Positions 35,072-45,319 of a stretch of DNA of 64,000 nt are shown here, in pieces. Position numbers and translations under genes: made by a program. The notes beneath the pieces were generated by a model. The model did not search any database, had not been told where the DNA came from, and saw only the letters and a program-made list of their open reading frames with translations. The stretch comes from Serratia quinivorans (GTDB lineage: Bacteria; Pseudomonadota; Gammaproteobacteria; Enterobacterales; Enterobacteriaceae), in contig NZ_CAMKGL010000002.1 of assembly GCF_946227985.1 (NCBI RefSeq), forward strand, positions 209,266 to 273,265. Reading direction: 5' to 3'. The stretch's first letter is position 1; every line of letters begins with the position of its first letter.

Positions 35072-36492
35072 AGGCTCTGGCTCAACGCTGGCGGGCGCTG
35101 TCGTTGACGTTGCGCAGTGCGATGCTGTTTGCACTGGTAGCCGCGCTGGTGGTTAGCGGCGCGGGAGGGTACCTGTACGGGGCGATGCGTCAGGAGATGA
35201 CCCTCCGCAGCGATTTGCAGGTCACCGGACGGGTGGAGTATTTTCGCCATTTGCTGAGCCGACGCTTTCCACTTGAGCGGCTGACGGCGAATACTGGCCT
35301 GTTTGAGAATATGCTGGGCAACGAACAGGACGTACTGATTTTTCAGCTACCGGGGCAAAAACCGTTAATCAACGTTAACCCGGCCAGGCTGAGTCTGCCG
35401 GCGATGATCCCGACGCCGGTTGGCACGCCGCAGCGGTTAAGTGCGGTGCACGGTGGGCAAACGCCACAAGGCGTGCCACTGCGCGCCGTATCTGCACTGG
35501 TCAGGCTGGAGGACGGCCGCCTGCTGCAAATCTCGGCCGCACACGTGTTGGTCAATGAACAGAAAATGCTGGCGCGCTATCTTTGGCGGATTGTGGCTGC
35601 GGTGGCGATGGCGTTTGTGCTGATTGCATTGCTGGGGTTTTGGGTGATGCGTCGTGGGTTGCAGCCGTTATGGCGCATGGCGGCGCAGGCGGCGGCGATC
35701 ACACCGAATACGCTGTCGACTCGGCTGAGCGAGCAGGGCGCGCCGAAGGAATTGCAGCAACTGACTCGTTCGTTTAATGCCATGCTCGATCGCCTGAACG
35801 AAGGCTATCAACGGCTGACGCAGTTTTCCGCCGATCTGGCACACGAGATCCGCACTCCGGTGGGCGCGCTAATGGGGCAATGTCAGGTGGCGCTGTATCA
35901 GTCACGCAGCGTGGAGGAGTATGAAACCCTGCTGTCGAACAACATGGATGAACTGGAACGCATTTCTCGCATGGTCGAAAATATTCTGTTTCTGGCGCGT
36001 GCCGGCGAAGGGCAGGCGGTGCTGAACGTCAGTCGCCTTGATATGGCGCATGAGCTGCAACGGGTGGCGGATTATTTTGAAGGCCTGGCGGAAGAGCGCG
36101 GCATTACGCTGGTTTGTCAGGGCGAAGGGCCATTGCTGGCGGATGCCATGCTGTTCCAGCGTGCCCTGAGCAATCTGGTGGCCAATGCGGTGCGTTATGC
36201 TGATGAAAACAGTCAGATATTGCTGCAAACCCTCAATCAGCAGACTGGGGAAGTGGTTGTACAGGTGGTTAATCAGGGGCCGGCTATTGCCCCGGCTCAT
36301 CTTGATAAGTTGTTCGACCGTTTCTATCGCGCGGATGCTGCCCGCAGTGCCGGCAGCCATGCCAGCGGTTTGGGGCTGGCGATCGTCCGCGCCATAATGA
36401 CGCTGCACGGCGGTGTTAGTCGTGCCCAGTGCTCAGCAGAGAATAACGCCTCCAGGATCACCTTTAGCCTGATCTTTCCCGCCGCAGATTAA
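35068..36492 (+). CDS. Sensor histidine kinase, heavy-metal/oxidant type, module 1
   Basis: 474 residues. It has one membrane segment near 20-40, a periplasmic domain of about 130 residues, a second segment near 172-195, a HAMP domain, then the H-box [16 protein letters not shown] and the N/G boxes ([23 protein letters not shown]). This layout is that of CusS/CopS and HprS kinases. E. coli HprSR controls the msrPQ operon in response to oxidants or copper, and the same gene set recurs here. ATG 35068 overlaps the regulator stop. Confidence 0.92.
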   Translation: MKALAQRWRALSLTLRSAMLFALVAALVVSGAGGYLYGAMRQEMTLRSDLQVTGRVEYFRHLLSRRFPLERLTANTGLFENMLGNEQDVLIFQLPGQKPLINVNPARLSLPAMIPTPVGTPQRLSAVHGGQTPQGVPLRAVSALVRLEDGRLLQISAAHVLVNEQKMLARYLWRIVAAVAMAFVLIALLGFWVMRRGLQPLWRMAAQAAAITPNTLSTRLSEQGAPKELQQLTRSFNAMLDRLNEGYQRLTQFSADLAHEIRTPVGALMGQCQVALYQSRSVEEYETLLSNNMDELERISRMVENILFLARAGEGQAVLNVSRLDMAHELQRVADYFEGLAEERGITLVCQGEGPLLADAMLFQRALSNLVANAVRYADENSQILLQTLNQQTGEVVVQVVNQGPAIAPAHLDKLFDRFYRADAARSAGSHASGLGLAIVRAIMTLHGGVSRAQCSAENNASRITFSLIFPAAD

Positions 36493-37036
36493 TTTAACCC
36501 CGCCGTTTGAGACTAATCTTTGCATCACTAATATAGTGACGCAGGGTATTATTGGCGCAAATGTATTCGTAACCATTTACTTTCATTTTCCCCGTTATTG
36601 TATCTATAACCCCCGAATCAAAAGATTAATCCTGCCGTAAATTGCGTCTATTTTACGCTTTACCCTTTGATTTTTGGTTAAATATAGTGTCATCAAAAAT
36701 TATGCATTATTATTTTTTCATTAAAAATGCTTGCATTAAATGAGCAGGAAGGATTTTTAGCTTAAAGGCGATAATTTACAAAACAAAAAACTAACTTTAA
36801 GAACTTTTACATATAAATATATCAATGATTGTGATGTTTGTATAATCTTTAGTTATGGTTTATGAGAAAAATCTTATATCGAAAACAGTAAGGCGAGAAA
36901 CATCCATTCTGTGGCGTTAATTGATTTTCATTGCGATTGGAGACTGGAATTACTGATTAACCTGATTAAATATTGCTTAATATTTTATTAACATTTAACG
37001 ACGGCGATAAATAATCACTAGAGTGACCTCTAAAAA
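36493..37036. other. AT-rich 544-bp intergenic region before the pilus regulators
   Basis: No gene is apparent. An imperfect nested dyad spans 36616-36672: AATCAAA with TTTGATT outside, and CGTAAA with TTTACG inside. TATAAT at 36841-36846 may be a -10 element, but no good -35 is seen. The whole stretch is much more AT-rich than its surroundings, a composition often bound by H-NS at fimbrial loci and often a sign of acquired DNA. Confidence 0.55.
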
Positions 37037-37876
37037 ATGAAATATAGATTAAACGATCACATCATTTTTGATGTGGATACGGGCACCCTGAGCCTAACGG
37101 AGTTCTCTGATGACCCCATCTCTATTTCCAATCCTTCAAAGCGACTACTGCTGCTATTGATTACCCATCATGGTGAGGCAGTTGGCCGGGAAGTGATATT
37201 CAAGAAGGTTTGGGACGATTATGGCATGATTTCTGGTAACAATAATCTTAACCAGTGCGTGAGCAAGTTACGTCGGGTAATTAAAAACCTGGGCATTGAG
37301 GAAGAGGTGATCGCCACCGTACCCAAGGTCGGTTTTATGCTGCGCTATGAAATAATAGTTGAACACTGTGACGGGCCGGAAAACAGCTTCACCGACGAAG
37401 AAACGTCTGTTATTCCGCATGCCTCTGTTCAACCGGAAATAGCATCATCGGCCGGAAAGCCGGGGGGCGTCGGGGCAATGTATGCCGGCTATTCCCGACG
37501 TTGGTGGACGATAGCCAGCATCGTCGCACTGGGGGGGATTATGCTGGTGGTGGCGATTAGCTGCTACCTCACCGGCTCGGTTTCCCGGCAGGAGATTTAT
37601 TTGGGTAAGGCCAACAGCTGTAAGGTTTTCATGTCGATGCCCGGCGCTGCGGTTGCCGTCAGTGCCGGCCTGAGTCGTGACATTCTGGCCTATGCCGCCC
37701 CGCAGACAGCAGAGTGCAGCGGCGACGAGTTCTTGTTGGTGGTGCGTAGTAACCAGGTGCGCTCCTACATTTCCGGTATTTCCCGGCTATTTTTCCTGCG
37801 TTGTCGCATTTTGCGTGAGCACAGGGTCGAAATTTGTTCTGGTCTTGAAAGCGACAAAGCAACAATTATCAATTAA
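37037..37876 (+). CDS. Membrane-anchored winged-helix regulator (CadC/PsaE-like)
   Basis: 279 residues. Residues 1-110 are an OmpR/PhoB-type winged helix (SKRLLLLLITHHGEAVGREVIF, then NLNQCVSKLRRVIKNLG and TVPKVGFML). A linker leads to one membrane helix at about 156-178 (IASIVALGGIMLVVAISCYL) and a C-terminal periplasmic domain with cysteines. This order is that of CadC/ToxR and of the fimbrial activators PsaE/MyfE. Its position before an ecp operon makes it a candidate pilus regulator. No ecp locus I know carries such a gene. The ribosome site is weak. Confidence 0.82.
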   Translation: MKYRLNDHIIFDVDTGTLSLTEFSDDPISISNPSKRLLLLLITHHGEAVGREVIFKKVWDDYGMISGNNNLNQCVSKLRRVIKNLGIEEEVIATVPKVGFMLRYEIIVEHCDGPENSFTDEETSVIPHASVQPEIASSAGKPGGVGAMYAGYSRRWWTIASIVALGGIMLVVAISCYLTGSVSRQEIYLGKANSCKVFMSMPGAAVAVSAGLSRDILAYAAPQTAECSGDEFLLVVRSNQVRSYISGISRLFFLRCRILREHRVEICSGLESDKATIIN

Positions 37877-38034
37877 TCATTACTCGGTGTCAGGATGAAC
37901 ACCACCCCGGGGGAAAGGAATATGCCGCCAATATTATCACCTTGATATTAATAACTTAAGCTTTGCCTTTTGGCTACTAATGCAGCATTTCCGCCTCAAT
38001 CGCTATTTTTATACCTAAATTACGGTAATAGATT

Positions 38035-38664
38035 ATGACGAATATTCCTTTCAAAGAGGCTATTCTCTTTTTTGAACCCAATCCCTGGGTAAGAAAAGGA
38101 TTACGGGCACTTATTGAACCCGAGCCAACGCGCTACCAATTTGTCTACAGCATCAGAGAAATAGAGGCTGTGCTGAAGGAGAATGAGAAACAAATCCTCA
38201 TTATGGAGTTGTATAATGAAAGTGAGAATTTGTATGATGTATTACGCTTCATTCTGACGATTAATGATTTCTGGCCGAAGACACCGCTGATCATATTTAC
38301 TGAAGTGACTAACGCCAGCATACTGGCGATGCTGGCTGCAGAGACGCATTTATCCCTGGTGGCAAAAGGCGATCCGCTGGATTGTCTGCTCGAAGCCGTT
38401 GCCGTTGCCGACACGGGAGTGGGGTTTCGCAGCCCGGGTATTCAGGCGGCGCTGACCCAGCCCGTGGAGCCTCTTTCACGCAGCGAATGGCTTATACTGG
38501 CGATGATGATTACCGACAGCGATCCGCGGCGCATCGCCCGTGTCACCCATCGCAGTTACAAAACGGTGAGTACCCATAAGTTGAATATCATGCGCAAACT
38601 TGGCCTTAATCAGGCAGGGTTTATGCGTCTGATTCTGGCCTTCCGCATTCAGCATCCTGCCTGA
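38035..38664 (+). CDS. LuxR-type regulator ahead of the ecp operon
   Basis: 209 residues. The N-terminal part looks like a receiver fold, but the phosphorylation site is not acidic in the usual way (LIMELYN), so phosphorylation is unlikely. The C-terminal GerE helix-turn-helix is clear (SDPRRIARVTHRSYKTVSTHKLNIMRKLGL, in part KTVSTHKLNIMRKLGL). It takes the place of ecpR (matA) of E. coli but does not resemble the EcpR sequence I recall, so it is a positional analogue rather than a clear orthologue. No ribosome site of note. Confidence 0.85.
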   Translation: MTNIPFKEAILFFEPNPWVRKGLRALIEPEPTRYQFVYSIREIEAVLKENEKQILIMELYNESENLYDVLRFILTINDFWPKTPLIIFTEVTNASILAMLAAETHLSLVAKGDPLDCLLEAVAVADTGVGFRSPGIQAALTQPVEPLSRSEWLILAMMITDSDPRRIARVTHRSYKTVSTHKLNIMRKLGLNQAGFMRLILAFRIQHPA

Positions 38665-39099
38665 AAATCAACCGTCGGTCTGTCTTGTTACCAGTCAGTT
38701 CGGCGGCTTAATAAAACCTCCTCAGATCGCTTATTTTTCTCGCTACTTACCATTTCGCCAGAATTGATTTAGATCAATTTAAATATCCTACAAAAATAAT
38801 TCAAATGGACGCATTTACGCCAGGCGTAATTGAGCATTTCATATGCTGTTTTGGCCGTGTTATTGGTATGGAAAATAATAGGGATTTTGTTCTTGCTGTG
38901 GGCATGTTCTGGGTTTTAAAGCTTAAACATGGTTGATTAAACGTTAATTGTGGAATTAAAATCTAAATATTTGTGTGTTGGTGGTTAATGGTTCTTTTTT
39001 GATTTGATGCGGTTACTCTCCTTCTCGTCAAGCAGACTGGCTAAAGCAGGTCACGCTAATGGACGCACAATCATATTTAAAGTTGAAGGGAGTTTTACC
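38665..39099 (+). promoter_or_regulatory. ecpA upstream region with an FNR-box-like site
   Basis: 435 bp, AT-rich. TTGATTTAGATCAA at 38765-38778 is a perfect match to the FNR consensus TTGAT-N4-ATCAA. No promoter at a standard distance from it is plain. GAAGGGAG at about 39085 is the ecpA ribosome site. I see no gene. Confidence 0.5.
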
Positions 39100-39687
39100 A
39101 TGAAGAAAATTACACTGGCACTGGCCATTATTTCAGCCTTCGCTGCGGTTAGCACTGCACAAGCCGCCGACGTCACCGCTCAGGCGTTGGCCACCTGGTC
39201 TGCTACCGCAAAGAAAGACACCACCAGTAAACTGGTTGTTACCCCTATCGGCAGCCTGTCCTTCAACTACGCGGAAGGCATCAAGGGCTTTAACAGCCAG
39301 AAAGGTCTGTTTGATGTGACTGTGGAAGGGGATGCCACCGCTACCGCATTCAAACTGACTTCCAAACTGGTTTCCAACACCCTGACTCAGCTCGACACCT
39401 CTGGTTCTACCCTGAACGTGGGTGTGAACTACAACGGCGAGGCCGTAGAGAAAACCGCTGAGACCACCATGATTGATACCTCTGCCGGCATTCTGGGTGG
39501 CAACCTGAGCGCGCTGTCTAACGCCTATAACAAGGCGGTTCGTACCAGTGCACAAGACCAGTTCACCTTCACCATCATTGGTGCCACCTCTGACGGCACC
39601 ACCGCAGTGACTGATTTTAGCACCTTGCCGGAAGGGATCTGGAGCGGTGATGTGAGCGTTGAGTTCAACGCCACCTGGACCGCTTAA
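39100..39687 (+). CDS. ecpA: Common pilus major subunit EcpA
   Basis: 195 residues, the length of E. coli EcpA (MatB) and nearly the same sequence through most of the mature part ([20 protein letters not shown]..., ...[18 protein letters not shown]). A signal peptide of 22 residues is cleaved at AQAADV. It belongs to the alpha (CFA/I-like) chaperone-usher group, and pilins join by donor-strand exchange. Bases before the start (GAAGGGAG) are a strong ribosome site. A hairpin follows the gene. Confidence 0.96.
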   Translation: MKKITLALAIISAFAAVSTAQAADVTAQALATWSATAKKDTTSKLVVTPIGSLSFNYAEGIKGFNSQKGLFDVTVEGDATATAFKLTSKLVSNTLTQLDTSGSTLNVGVNYNGEAVEKTAETTMIDTSAGILGGNLSALSNAYNKAVRTSAQDQFTFTIIGATSDGTTAVTDFSTLPEGIWSGDVSVEFNATWTA

Positions 39688-39708
39688 TCCCCTGAGCGAC
39701 CGCTGTAA

Positions 39709-39730
39709 AACAGGGGGGTAACCCCCTGTT
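39709..39730 (+). terminator. Hairpin between ecpA and ecpB
   Basis: AACAGGGGG and CCCCCTGTT form a strong nine-pair stem with a short loop, and the following sequence is not T-rich. It could partly stop or protect the message so that the pilin is made in excess over the assembly proteins, as in other pilus operons. Confidence 0.65.
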
Positions 39731-39767
39731 ATTCACCGCTACTGAAGAACGCTACTGGAATACCGTC

Positions 39768-40436
39768 ATGAAACCTTTCTCTCTCGCCGCCCTCCTGCTG
39801 TTATCGCTGTCTTACCCTGTTTTCGCGCTTGATGTCGGTGAGATCAGTTCGTTCATGCACAGCGATAGCGCGCGTCTGAGTAAAGAAATCAAGAACACCA
39901 CCGACAGTGGTCGCCTGGTGAACATCAAAATCGAGCGTATCTCCAGCCCGCTGGAATCGGGTGCGGTGGTGCCGATGGGCAGCAAAGATGAAATGTTGCT
40001 ATCACCGGCCAGCCTGATATTGCCGGCCAACGCCAGCGATGTGATTCGCTTTTATTACAAAGGGCCAACTGATGGCCAGGAGCGCTACTACCGCATCGTC
40101 TGGTTCGATCAGGCACTGAGCGACGTGGGGCAAAACTCGGCCAAGCGCAATGCCGTCGCGACCACCTCTGCACGAATCGGCACCATTTTGGTGGTGGCAC
40201 CCCGGCAGGATCAATTCAATTACCAGTTTGCCGCCAGCCAGATCAAAAACACCGGTAACGCCACTTTCAAGGTGGTGGCCTACGGCAACTGTCGTAACAA
40301 GAAAGACGGCAATGACTGCAAGGAAAACTATTTCGTGATGCCGGGCAAGGCGCGGGGGTTCAGCAAAGTAGACGTCAACGACAAGAAAGGTCGCGTGGCG
40401 TTATGGCATGGCGACCAGTTTATCCCGGTGAAATAG
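39768..40436 (+). CDS. ecpB: Common pilus chaperone EcpB
   Basis: 222 residues, the E. coli length, with high similarity throughout ([47 protein letters not shown], and the C-terminal [15 protein letters not shown]). A signal peptide ends at about residue 20. It is a periplasmic chaperone of the Ecp/alpha group with the Ig-like fold and works with EcpE. Confidence 0.95.
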   Translation: MKPFSLAALLLLSLSYPVFALDVGEISSFMHSDSARLSKEIKNTTDSGRLVNIKIERISSPLESGAVVPMGSKDEMLLSPASLILPANASDVIRFYYKGPTDGQERYYRIVWFDQALSDVGQNSAKRNAVATTSARIGTILVVAPRQDQFNYQFAASQIKNTGNATFKVVAYGNCRNKKDGNDCKENYFVMPGKARGFSKVDVNDKKGRVALWHGDQFIPVK

Positions 40437-40490
40437 AGCAGCTTGTCTGCAATGAAACGGAATGCACCACATTAAAGCAAGGAGTGGCAT

Positions 40491-43013
40491 GTGAAGGCTG
40501 TGCTGTTGAAAACGCTGCTGGCCAGCGGGGTGATGGCGATCCCTGCGGTGTTGCTACCGGGGCAGACGGCGATCGCTGCCGGGCTGACCCAAATTGACGG
40601 TGTGTTGATCCCGCAGACCTTCAGCCTGGCGCTGCGCGAAGGCATGAGTATTCCACTGCTGCTGCACTTTGAAAAAAACAGCGCTGTAAAAGATGACAGC
40701 CGCATTGGGCACGCTTTTTTATATCTGGATAACGATCGGCTGAAAATCCGCCAGATCACGCTGGAAGACGGGGACGATGGCACGCCGCTGACCGCAGAGA
40801 CCATCAGGCAATTACAGGCGTTGCAGGAGGCTAAGTTTGACCAGCAACAGCGCATTGCACTGACGGATGACGCCTGGCTGGCGCTGGATTTCCGCCAGCT
40901 TAATTTGCAGCTGGTGGTGAAGGAGGCGGCGATGGGGACCCTGCTGCGTGCTCGCTCCAGCGACATCGGCGTTTCCAGCGTGGATGCCGTCAGCAGTACG
41001 CTGGATTACAACCTCGGGGTTTATGATAACCGCACCCGGGCCAGCGAGGGCAATACCTCCAGCTACCTGTCGCTCAACAGCGTCACTGCCCTGCGTGAGC
41101 ATCATGTGGAAGTTAACGGTTCCGTTTATGGCATCGGCAGCGGCGATGAGAACGCCACGCTGTATAAGGCAATGTACGAACGTGATTTCGCCGGCCGCCG
41201 CTTTGCCGCTGGCATGCTGGACAGCTGGAACCTACAGTCGCTGGGGCCGGTCACTACCATCAACTCCAGCAAGATCTATGGTCTGTCTTATGGTAACCGC
41301 GCCAACTCCACCGTATTTGATAACAGCCAATCGCTGACGCCGATCGTGGCGTTCTTCCCCTCTGCGGGGGAAGTGCATCTGTCGCGCGAGGGACGATTGC
41401 TGAGCGTGCAGAACTTTGCCATGGGCAACCATGAGGTGGATACCGGCAACTTGCCTTACGGCATTTATGACGTTGAGGTTGAGGTGGTGGTCAACGGTCG
41501 GGTGGTGGATAAACGCATGCAGCGGGTGAACAAGCTGTTCAGCCCCAACCGCGGCGCCAATGCGCCGCTGGCCTGGCAATTTTGGGGCGGCATGATCCGC
41601 ATGGATGACTGGCGCGGTGATGATCAACGCCAGCGGCAGGCCAAGGATTCTTACCTGATCGGCGCGTCGGCCACCGGTAACCTGCAGACGCTGAACTGGG
41701 CGCTGTCCGGTTACTCGTTTGACAGCAATGCGGTGGGTGAAAGCCGTATCAGCGTGCCACTCAGCCAATCGATTCAGTTCAACGTGCAGAACATGGCGGC
41801 ATCTGACCATTCCTGGAGCCTGGTCAACAGCGTTAGTGCTGCGCTGCCCGGCGGTTTCAGCAGTCTGTGGGTCAATCAGGAAAAAACGGTGATCGGCGAC
41901 AAACTGCTGCAAAACGATGCGCACAACCGCGCCATCGGCGGCACGATGAATTTTGGCGCGCTTTGGTCACCGTTGGGGAGTTTAAGCCTCAGTTATAACG
42001 ACGATAAAAAGAACGGCAGTCACTATTACAACGCTGATTATTACCAAAATATTTTCACCGGTCGTTTTGGCACGCTTGGCGTGCGTGCCGGCGTACAGCG
42101 CTACAACAACGGTGGCTACAGTTCGAATACCGGTAAATACATCGCACTCGATTTCTCACTGCCGATGGGCAACTGGCTCAGCGCCGGGGTTTCAAACCAG
42201 AACGGCTATACCACTGCCAACCTGGCCGCGCGTAAAGACATTCAAGACGGCCCCATTCGCACCCTGGGTGCCAACCTGTCACGGGCGATCTCCGGTGACA
42301 CCAAGGGCGACAACAGTATGAACGGGGGCGCCTATGCGCGCTTTGACACCAAATATTCCGCCGGTACGGTCAACGTCAGCAGCTCTGCCGACGGTTACGT
42401 TAACACCAGCCTGACCGCCAGCGGCAGCGTAGGTTGGCAGGGGCGTGATATTGCCGCCAGCGGCAGAAGTGAGGGCAATGCGGGCATCATCTTTAACACC
42501 GGAATTGAAAATGACGGCATGCTGACCGCCCGGGTTGATGGCCGGACGGTCAAGCTGACCGGCAATAAAAACTATGTGCCGTTGTCGCCGTATGGCCAGT
42601 ACGAAGTTGAGTTGATGAACAATAAAAACTCGGCGGAAAGCTTCGATATCGTCACCAGGCGCAAGAGCAAGTTAACGCTGTACCCGGGCAATGTGGCGGT
42701 GATCACGCCGGAAATTAAACAGATGGTGACGGTATTTGGCCGCATCAAGGCGGAAGACGGCACTCTGCTGGCCAACGCCTATATCAAAAACCATATCGGC
42801 CGCACCCGCACCGATGAAAAAGGCGAATTCATTATGGACGTCGATAAGAAGTTCCCGGTGATCGACTTCACCTACAGGGGTAACCAGAGCTGTGAAGTGA
42901 GTCTGGACCTGAGTAAGGCACAGGGGGCGATATGGGTCGGCGACGTGACTTGTAGCGGACTGCAAACCTACGCGGGTAACCTGCAGACAGGAGAGACGAC
43001 CAATGAAGGCTAA
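40491..43013 (+). CDS. ecpC: Common pilus outer-membrane usher EcpC
   Basis: 840 residues (E. coli 841). Start is GTG 40491 with AAGGAG before it; the nearby ATG at 40489 runs straight into a stop. A signal peptide is followed by the alpha-type usher with beta-barrel segments, and the C-terminal region includes [31 protein letters not shown] (shown in part). It forms the pore for pilus assembly. It overlaps ecpD by 11 bp. Confidence 0.94.
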   Translation: MKAVLLKTLLASGVMAIPAVLLPGQTAIAAGLTQIDGVLIPQTFSLALREGMSIPLLLHFEKNSAVKDDSRIGHAFLYLDNDRLKIRQITLEDGDDGTPLTAETIRQLQALQEAKFDQQQRIALTDDAWLALDFRQLNLQLVVKEAAMGTLLRARSSDIGVSSVDAVSSTLDYNLGVYDNRTRASEGNTSSYLSLNSVTALREHHVEVNGSVYGIGSGDENATLYKAMYERDFAGRRFAAGMLDSWNLQSLGPVTTINSSKIYGLSYGNRANSTVFDNSQSLTPIVAFFPSAGEVHLSREGRLLSVQNFAMGNHEVDTGNLPYGIYDVEVEVVVNGRVVDKRMQRVNKLFSPNRGANAPLAWQFWGGMIRMDDWRGDDQRQRQAKDSYLIGASATGNLQTLNWALSGYSFDSNAVGESRISVPLSQSIQFNVQNMAASDHSWSLVNSVSAALPGGFSSLWVNQEKTVIGDKLLQNDAHNRAIGGTMNFGALWSPLGSLSLSYNDDKKNGSHYYNADYYQNIFTGRFGTLGVRAGVQRYNNGGYSSNTGKYIALDFSLPMGNWLSAGVSNQNGYTTANLAARKDIQDGPIRTLGANLSRAISGDTKGDNSMNGGAYARFDTKYSAGTVNVSSSADGYVNTSLTASGSVGWQGRDIAASGRSEGNAGIIFNTGIENDGMLTARVDGRTVKLTGNKNYVPLSPYGQYEVELMNNKNSAESFDIVTRRKSKLTLYPGNVAVITPEIKQMVTVFGRIKAEDGTLLANAYIKNHIGRTRTDEKGEFIMDVDKKFPVIDFTYRGNQSCEVSLDLSKAQGAIWVGDVTCSGLQTYAGNLQTGETTNEG

Positions 43014-44637
43014 GTTTACGCTGCTGCTGATGCTGTGGGTTACCTTGCCGCTACGCGCGGCGGTGAGCGTCACCAACTGGCCGGATGCCGCGACGATGAA
43101 GTTCGTGTTTGTCGAGAATAACGCCGATGACAACTTTTTTGTTACGCCGGCCGGTGGGCTGGATCCGCGCATGACTGGTGCCAACAAGTGGACTGGGCTA
43201 AAATACGGCGGCTCCGGCACCATCTATCAACAAAGCCTGGGCTATGTGGATAACGGCTACAATACCGGCCTGTCAGCCAACAATCGTTTTGACATGTGGC
43301 TGGAAAATACGCCGATCAAGAACCCGTTTCTCGGGCTGCGCTGCATTAACTGGTATGGCGGCTGCAATATGGATACCAGCCTGATTTTGCCGCAGGCTAC
43401 CGACGAGAAAGGCTTTTACGGTGCCGTGGTGACTTCGGGTGGGGCTAAATGGATGCACGGCATGATGTCGCCGAGTTTCTATCAATACTTGCAGCAAATG
43501 GCCCCAGGCAGCGCATTCAGCATGCAGATTAATGCCTGCCAAACCGCGGATGTCTACGATGCCAGTAGCGGGGGGCGCTGTCAGAATCAGAGCAGAGGTA
43601 GCTGGTATAAACGCACCGTAACCCACAGCAAGGCGGCGCATCTGCGTTTTATCAACACCAACGCGGTGTCAGAAGTGTTTGTTAACAGTGATGGCGTACC
43701 GATCATCGGTGAGGGCAATGCCGACTGTAAAAACCAGACTATCGGTTCACGCTCTGGCATCACCTGTAAAATGGTCAGTTACGATCTGCAGACCGACGGC
43801 AGCGTCAGCAATACCTCGATTCACGTGTTCCCGGCGATCAACCATGCGGCGTTAACGTCGGCGACCAACGCCGCCGATTTGCAGTTCAGCCTGGATGGCA
43901 ATAGCTGGAAAAACACCTCGGGAACCGGCAGCTATTACACCTTTAATCAACTGAAGAGCAGTAATGTGATTTACGTGTTCTTCGCCAGCAACTTTTTCAA
44001 GCAAATGGTGAAACTGGGGATTTCCGACAGCGGCACTCGTGACCTGATCAACTTCCGCTTCCAGAACACCACCTCACCCGAGTCTGGCTGGTACGAGTTT
44101 TCCACCTCCAACCAACTGATTATCAAACCGCGTGATTTCAGCATCAGCATTATCTCCGACGACTACGATAACCAGCCACACCGCGAAGGTTACGTCGGCC
44201 CGGCGGAGCCTCCGCTGGAGTTTGGTTATATCGTCACCACCAGCGGCAAGACCGCCGCCGACCAGGTGCGGGTAATGGCCACCGGCCCAACGCAGGTCAT
44301 CAACGGGATTAATTACTGTATTTTTTCCTCGGCGGATAACCAAATTCAGGTGCCTTTCCCGGCCATGCTCAGTATCACTACCAGCACCAACGGCCAACAA
44401 AGCTATGACGCAGGCTGCGACGGACAGTGGCATGACATGACCAATGCGTTATGGAGCAGCACGCCGTGGAATGACATCTCCGGTGAGGTAGGGGTGCTGA
44501 ACAAAACCCGGGTCAAGTTCAGCATTCCGATGAATAACCCGATTTCCCTAAAGACGGTGGACGGTAACGGCTGGTATGGCGACGTTAGCGCCGCCGGGGA
44601 GATCCACGTTGAAGCCACCTGGCGCAACATTAACTAG
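43003..44637 (+). CDS. ecpD: Common pilus tip protein EcpD
   Basis: 544 residues (E. coli EcpD 547). A signal peptide ([19 protein letters not shown]) precedes a large beta-rich protein with several cysteines, including [13 protein letters not shown] and [19 protein letters not shown], which probably form disulfides. EcpD is the tip-located adhesin that helps nucleate EcpA polymerisation. It follows ecpC by an overlap and precedes ecpE by nine bases. Confidence 0.93.
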   Translation: MKAKFTLLLMLWVTLPLRAAVSVTNWPDAATMKFVFVENNADDNFFVTPAGGLDPRMTGANKWTGLKYGGSGTIYQQSLGYVDNGYNTGLSANNRFDMWLENTPIKNPFLGLRCINWYGGCNMDTSLILPQATDEKGFYGAVVTSGGAKWMHGMMSPSFYQYLQQMAPGSAFSMQINACQTADVYDASSGGRCQNQSRGSWYKRTVTHSKAAHLRFINTNAVSEVFVNSDGVPIIGEGNADCKNQTIGSRSGITCKMVSYDLQTDGSVSNTSIHVFPAINHAALTSATNAADLQFSLDGNSWKNTSGTGSYYTFNQLKSSNVIYVFFASNFFKQMVKLGISDSGTRDLINFRFQNTTSPESGWYEFSTSNQLIIKPRDFSISIISDDYDNQPHREGYVGPAEPPLEFGYIVTTSGKTAADQVRVMATGPTQVINGINYCIFSSADNQIQVPFPAMLSITTSTNGQQSYDAGCDGQWHDMTNALWSSTPWNDISGEVGVLNKTRVKFSIPMNNPISLKTVDGNGWYGDVSAAGEIHVEATWRNIN

Positions 44638-44646
44638 GAACAACCC

Positions 44647-45309
44647 ATGAGAAACTGGCTGTTCTGGCTACTGTGTTGGCCATTTGGCGCGACGGCGATA
44701 AACGTCGGCACCCTGACGTTTGCGATGGATCAAGACCAATCGTTCACCGCCAAGCGGGTGCTGAACAACAACCGCAGCGCGCGTATTTATCAGGTGAATG
44801 TGCGCGCCATCGACAGACCGGGGGAGAAAGAAACACGCAGCCGCCCGGCGGACGGTGAACTGCTGTTTGCCCCGCGCCAGCTGCAACTGCAGGCCGGGCA
44901 GGGCGAATATTACAAGTTCTTCTACCGTGGTCCGCAGGACGATCGCGAACGTTATTACCGGGTATCATTTCGCGAAATTCCCACCCGCCTTTTCGACCCG
45001 GCGCAGCGTCAAACTGCCGGCGTCAATCTAGAGCCGATAGTGGTGATGGACACCATTTTGGTGGTGCGCCCACGCCAGAGTCATTTCGCCTATCGGCTGG
45101 ATCCGCAGCGTGGCACGCTCACTAATACCGGCAACACCTACTTCAAGTTCCTGCTCAAGCCCGGTTGTGACAGTACCGACGAGGAGGGGAGCACCGAATA
45201 CCTGCGTCCCGGTGATACCTTCACCCACGCCGGTATTCGGCTAAACGGACAGAAATTTATTATCTATAACGACAAATTTATCAGCATCGATAAAAGCTGC
45301 ATTAATTAG
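44647..45309 (+). CDS. ecpE: Common pilus second chaperone EcpE
   Basis: 220 residues (E. coli EcpE about 236). A signal peptide (cleavage near ATAINV) precedes an Ig-like chaperone fold. It shares with EcpB the layout YYKFFYRGPQDDRERYYRVSFRE and DTILVVRPRQSHFAYRL. Two chaperones, EcpB and EcpE, are standard in this operon. Its stop lies 11 bases from the convergent module 2 kinase. Confidence 0.93.
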   Translation: MRNWLFWLLCWPFGATAINVGTLTFAMDQDQSFTAKRVLNNNRSARIYQVNVRAIDRPGEKETRSRPADGELLFAPRQLQLQAGQGEYYKFFYRGPQDDRERYYRVSFREIPTRLFDPAQRQTAGVNLEPIVVMDTILVVRPRQSHFAYRLDPQRGTLTNTGNTYFKFLLKPGCDSTDEEGSTEYLRPGDTFTHAGIRLNGQKFIIYNDKFISIDKSCIN

Positions 45310-45319
45310 CCATAAACCG

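Noticed and set aside
37908-37925. Possible RcsAB box before the LuxR-type gene at the ecp locus
   Set aside because: Only about 9 of 14 positions match the consensus, close to what chance gives in this region.
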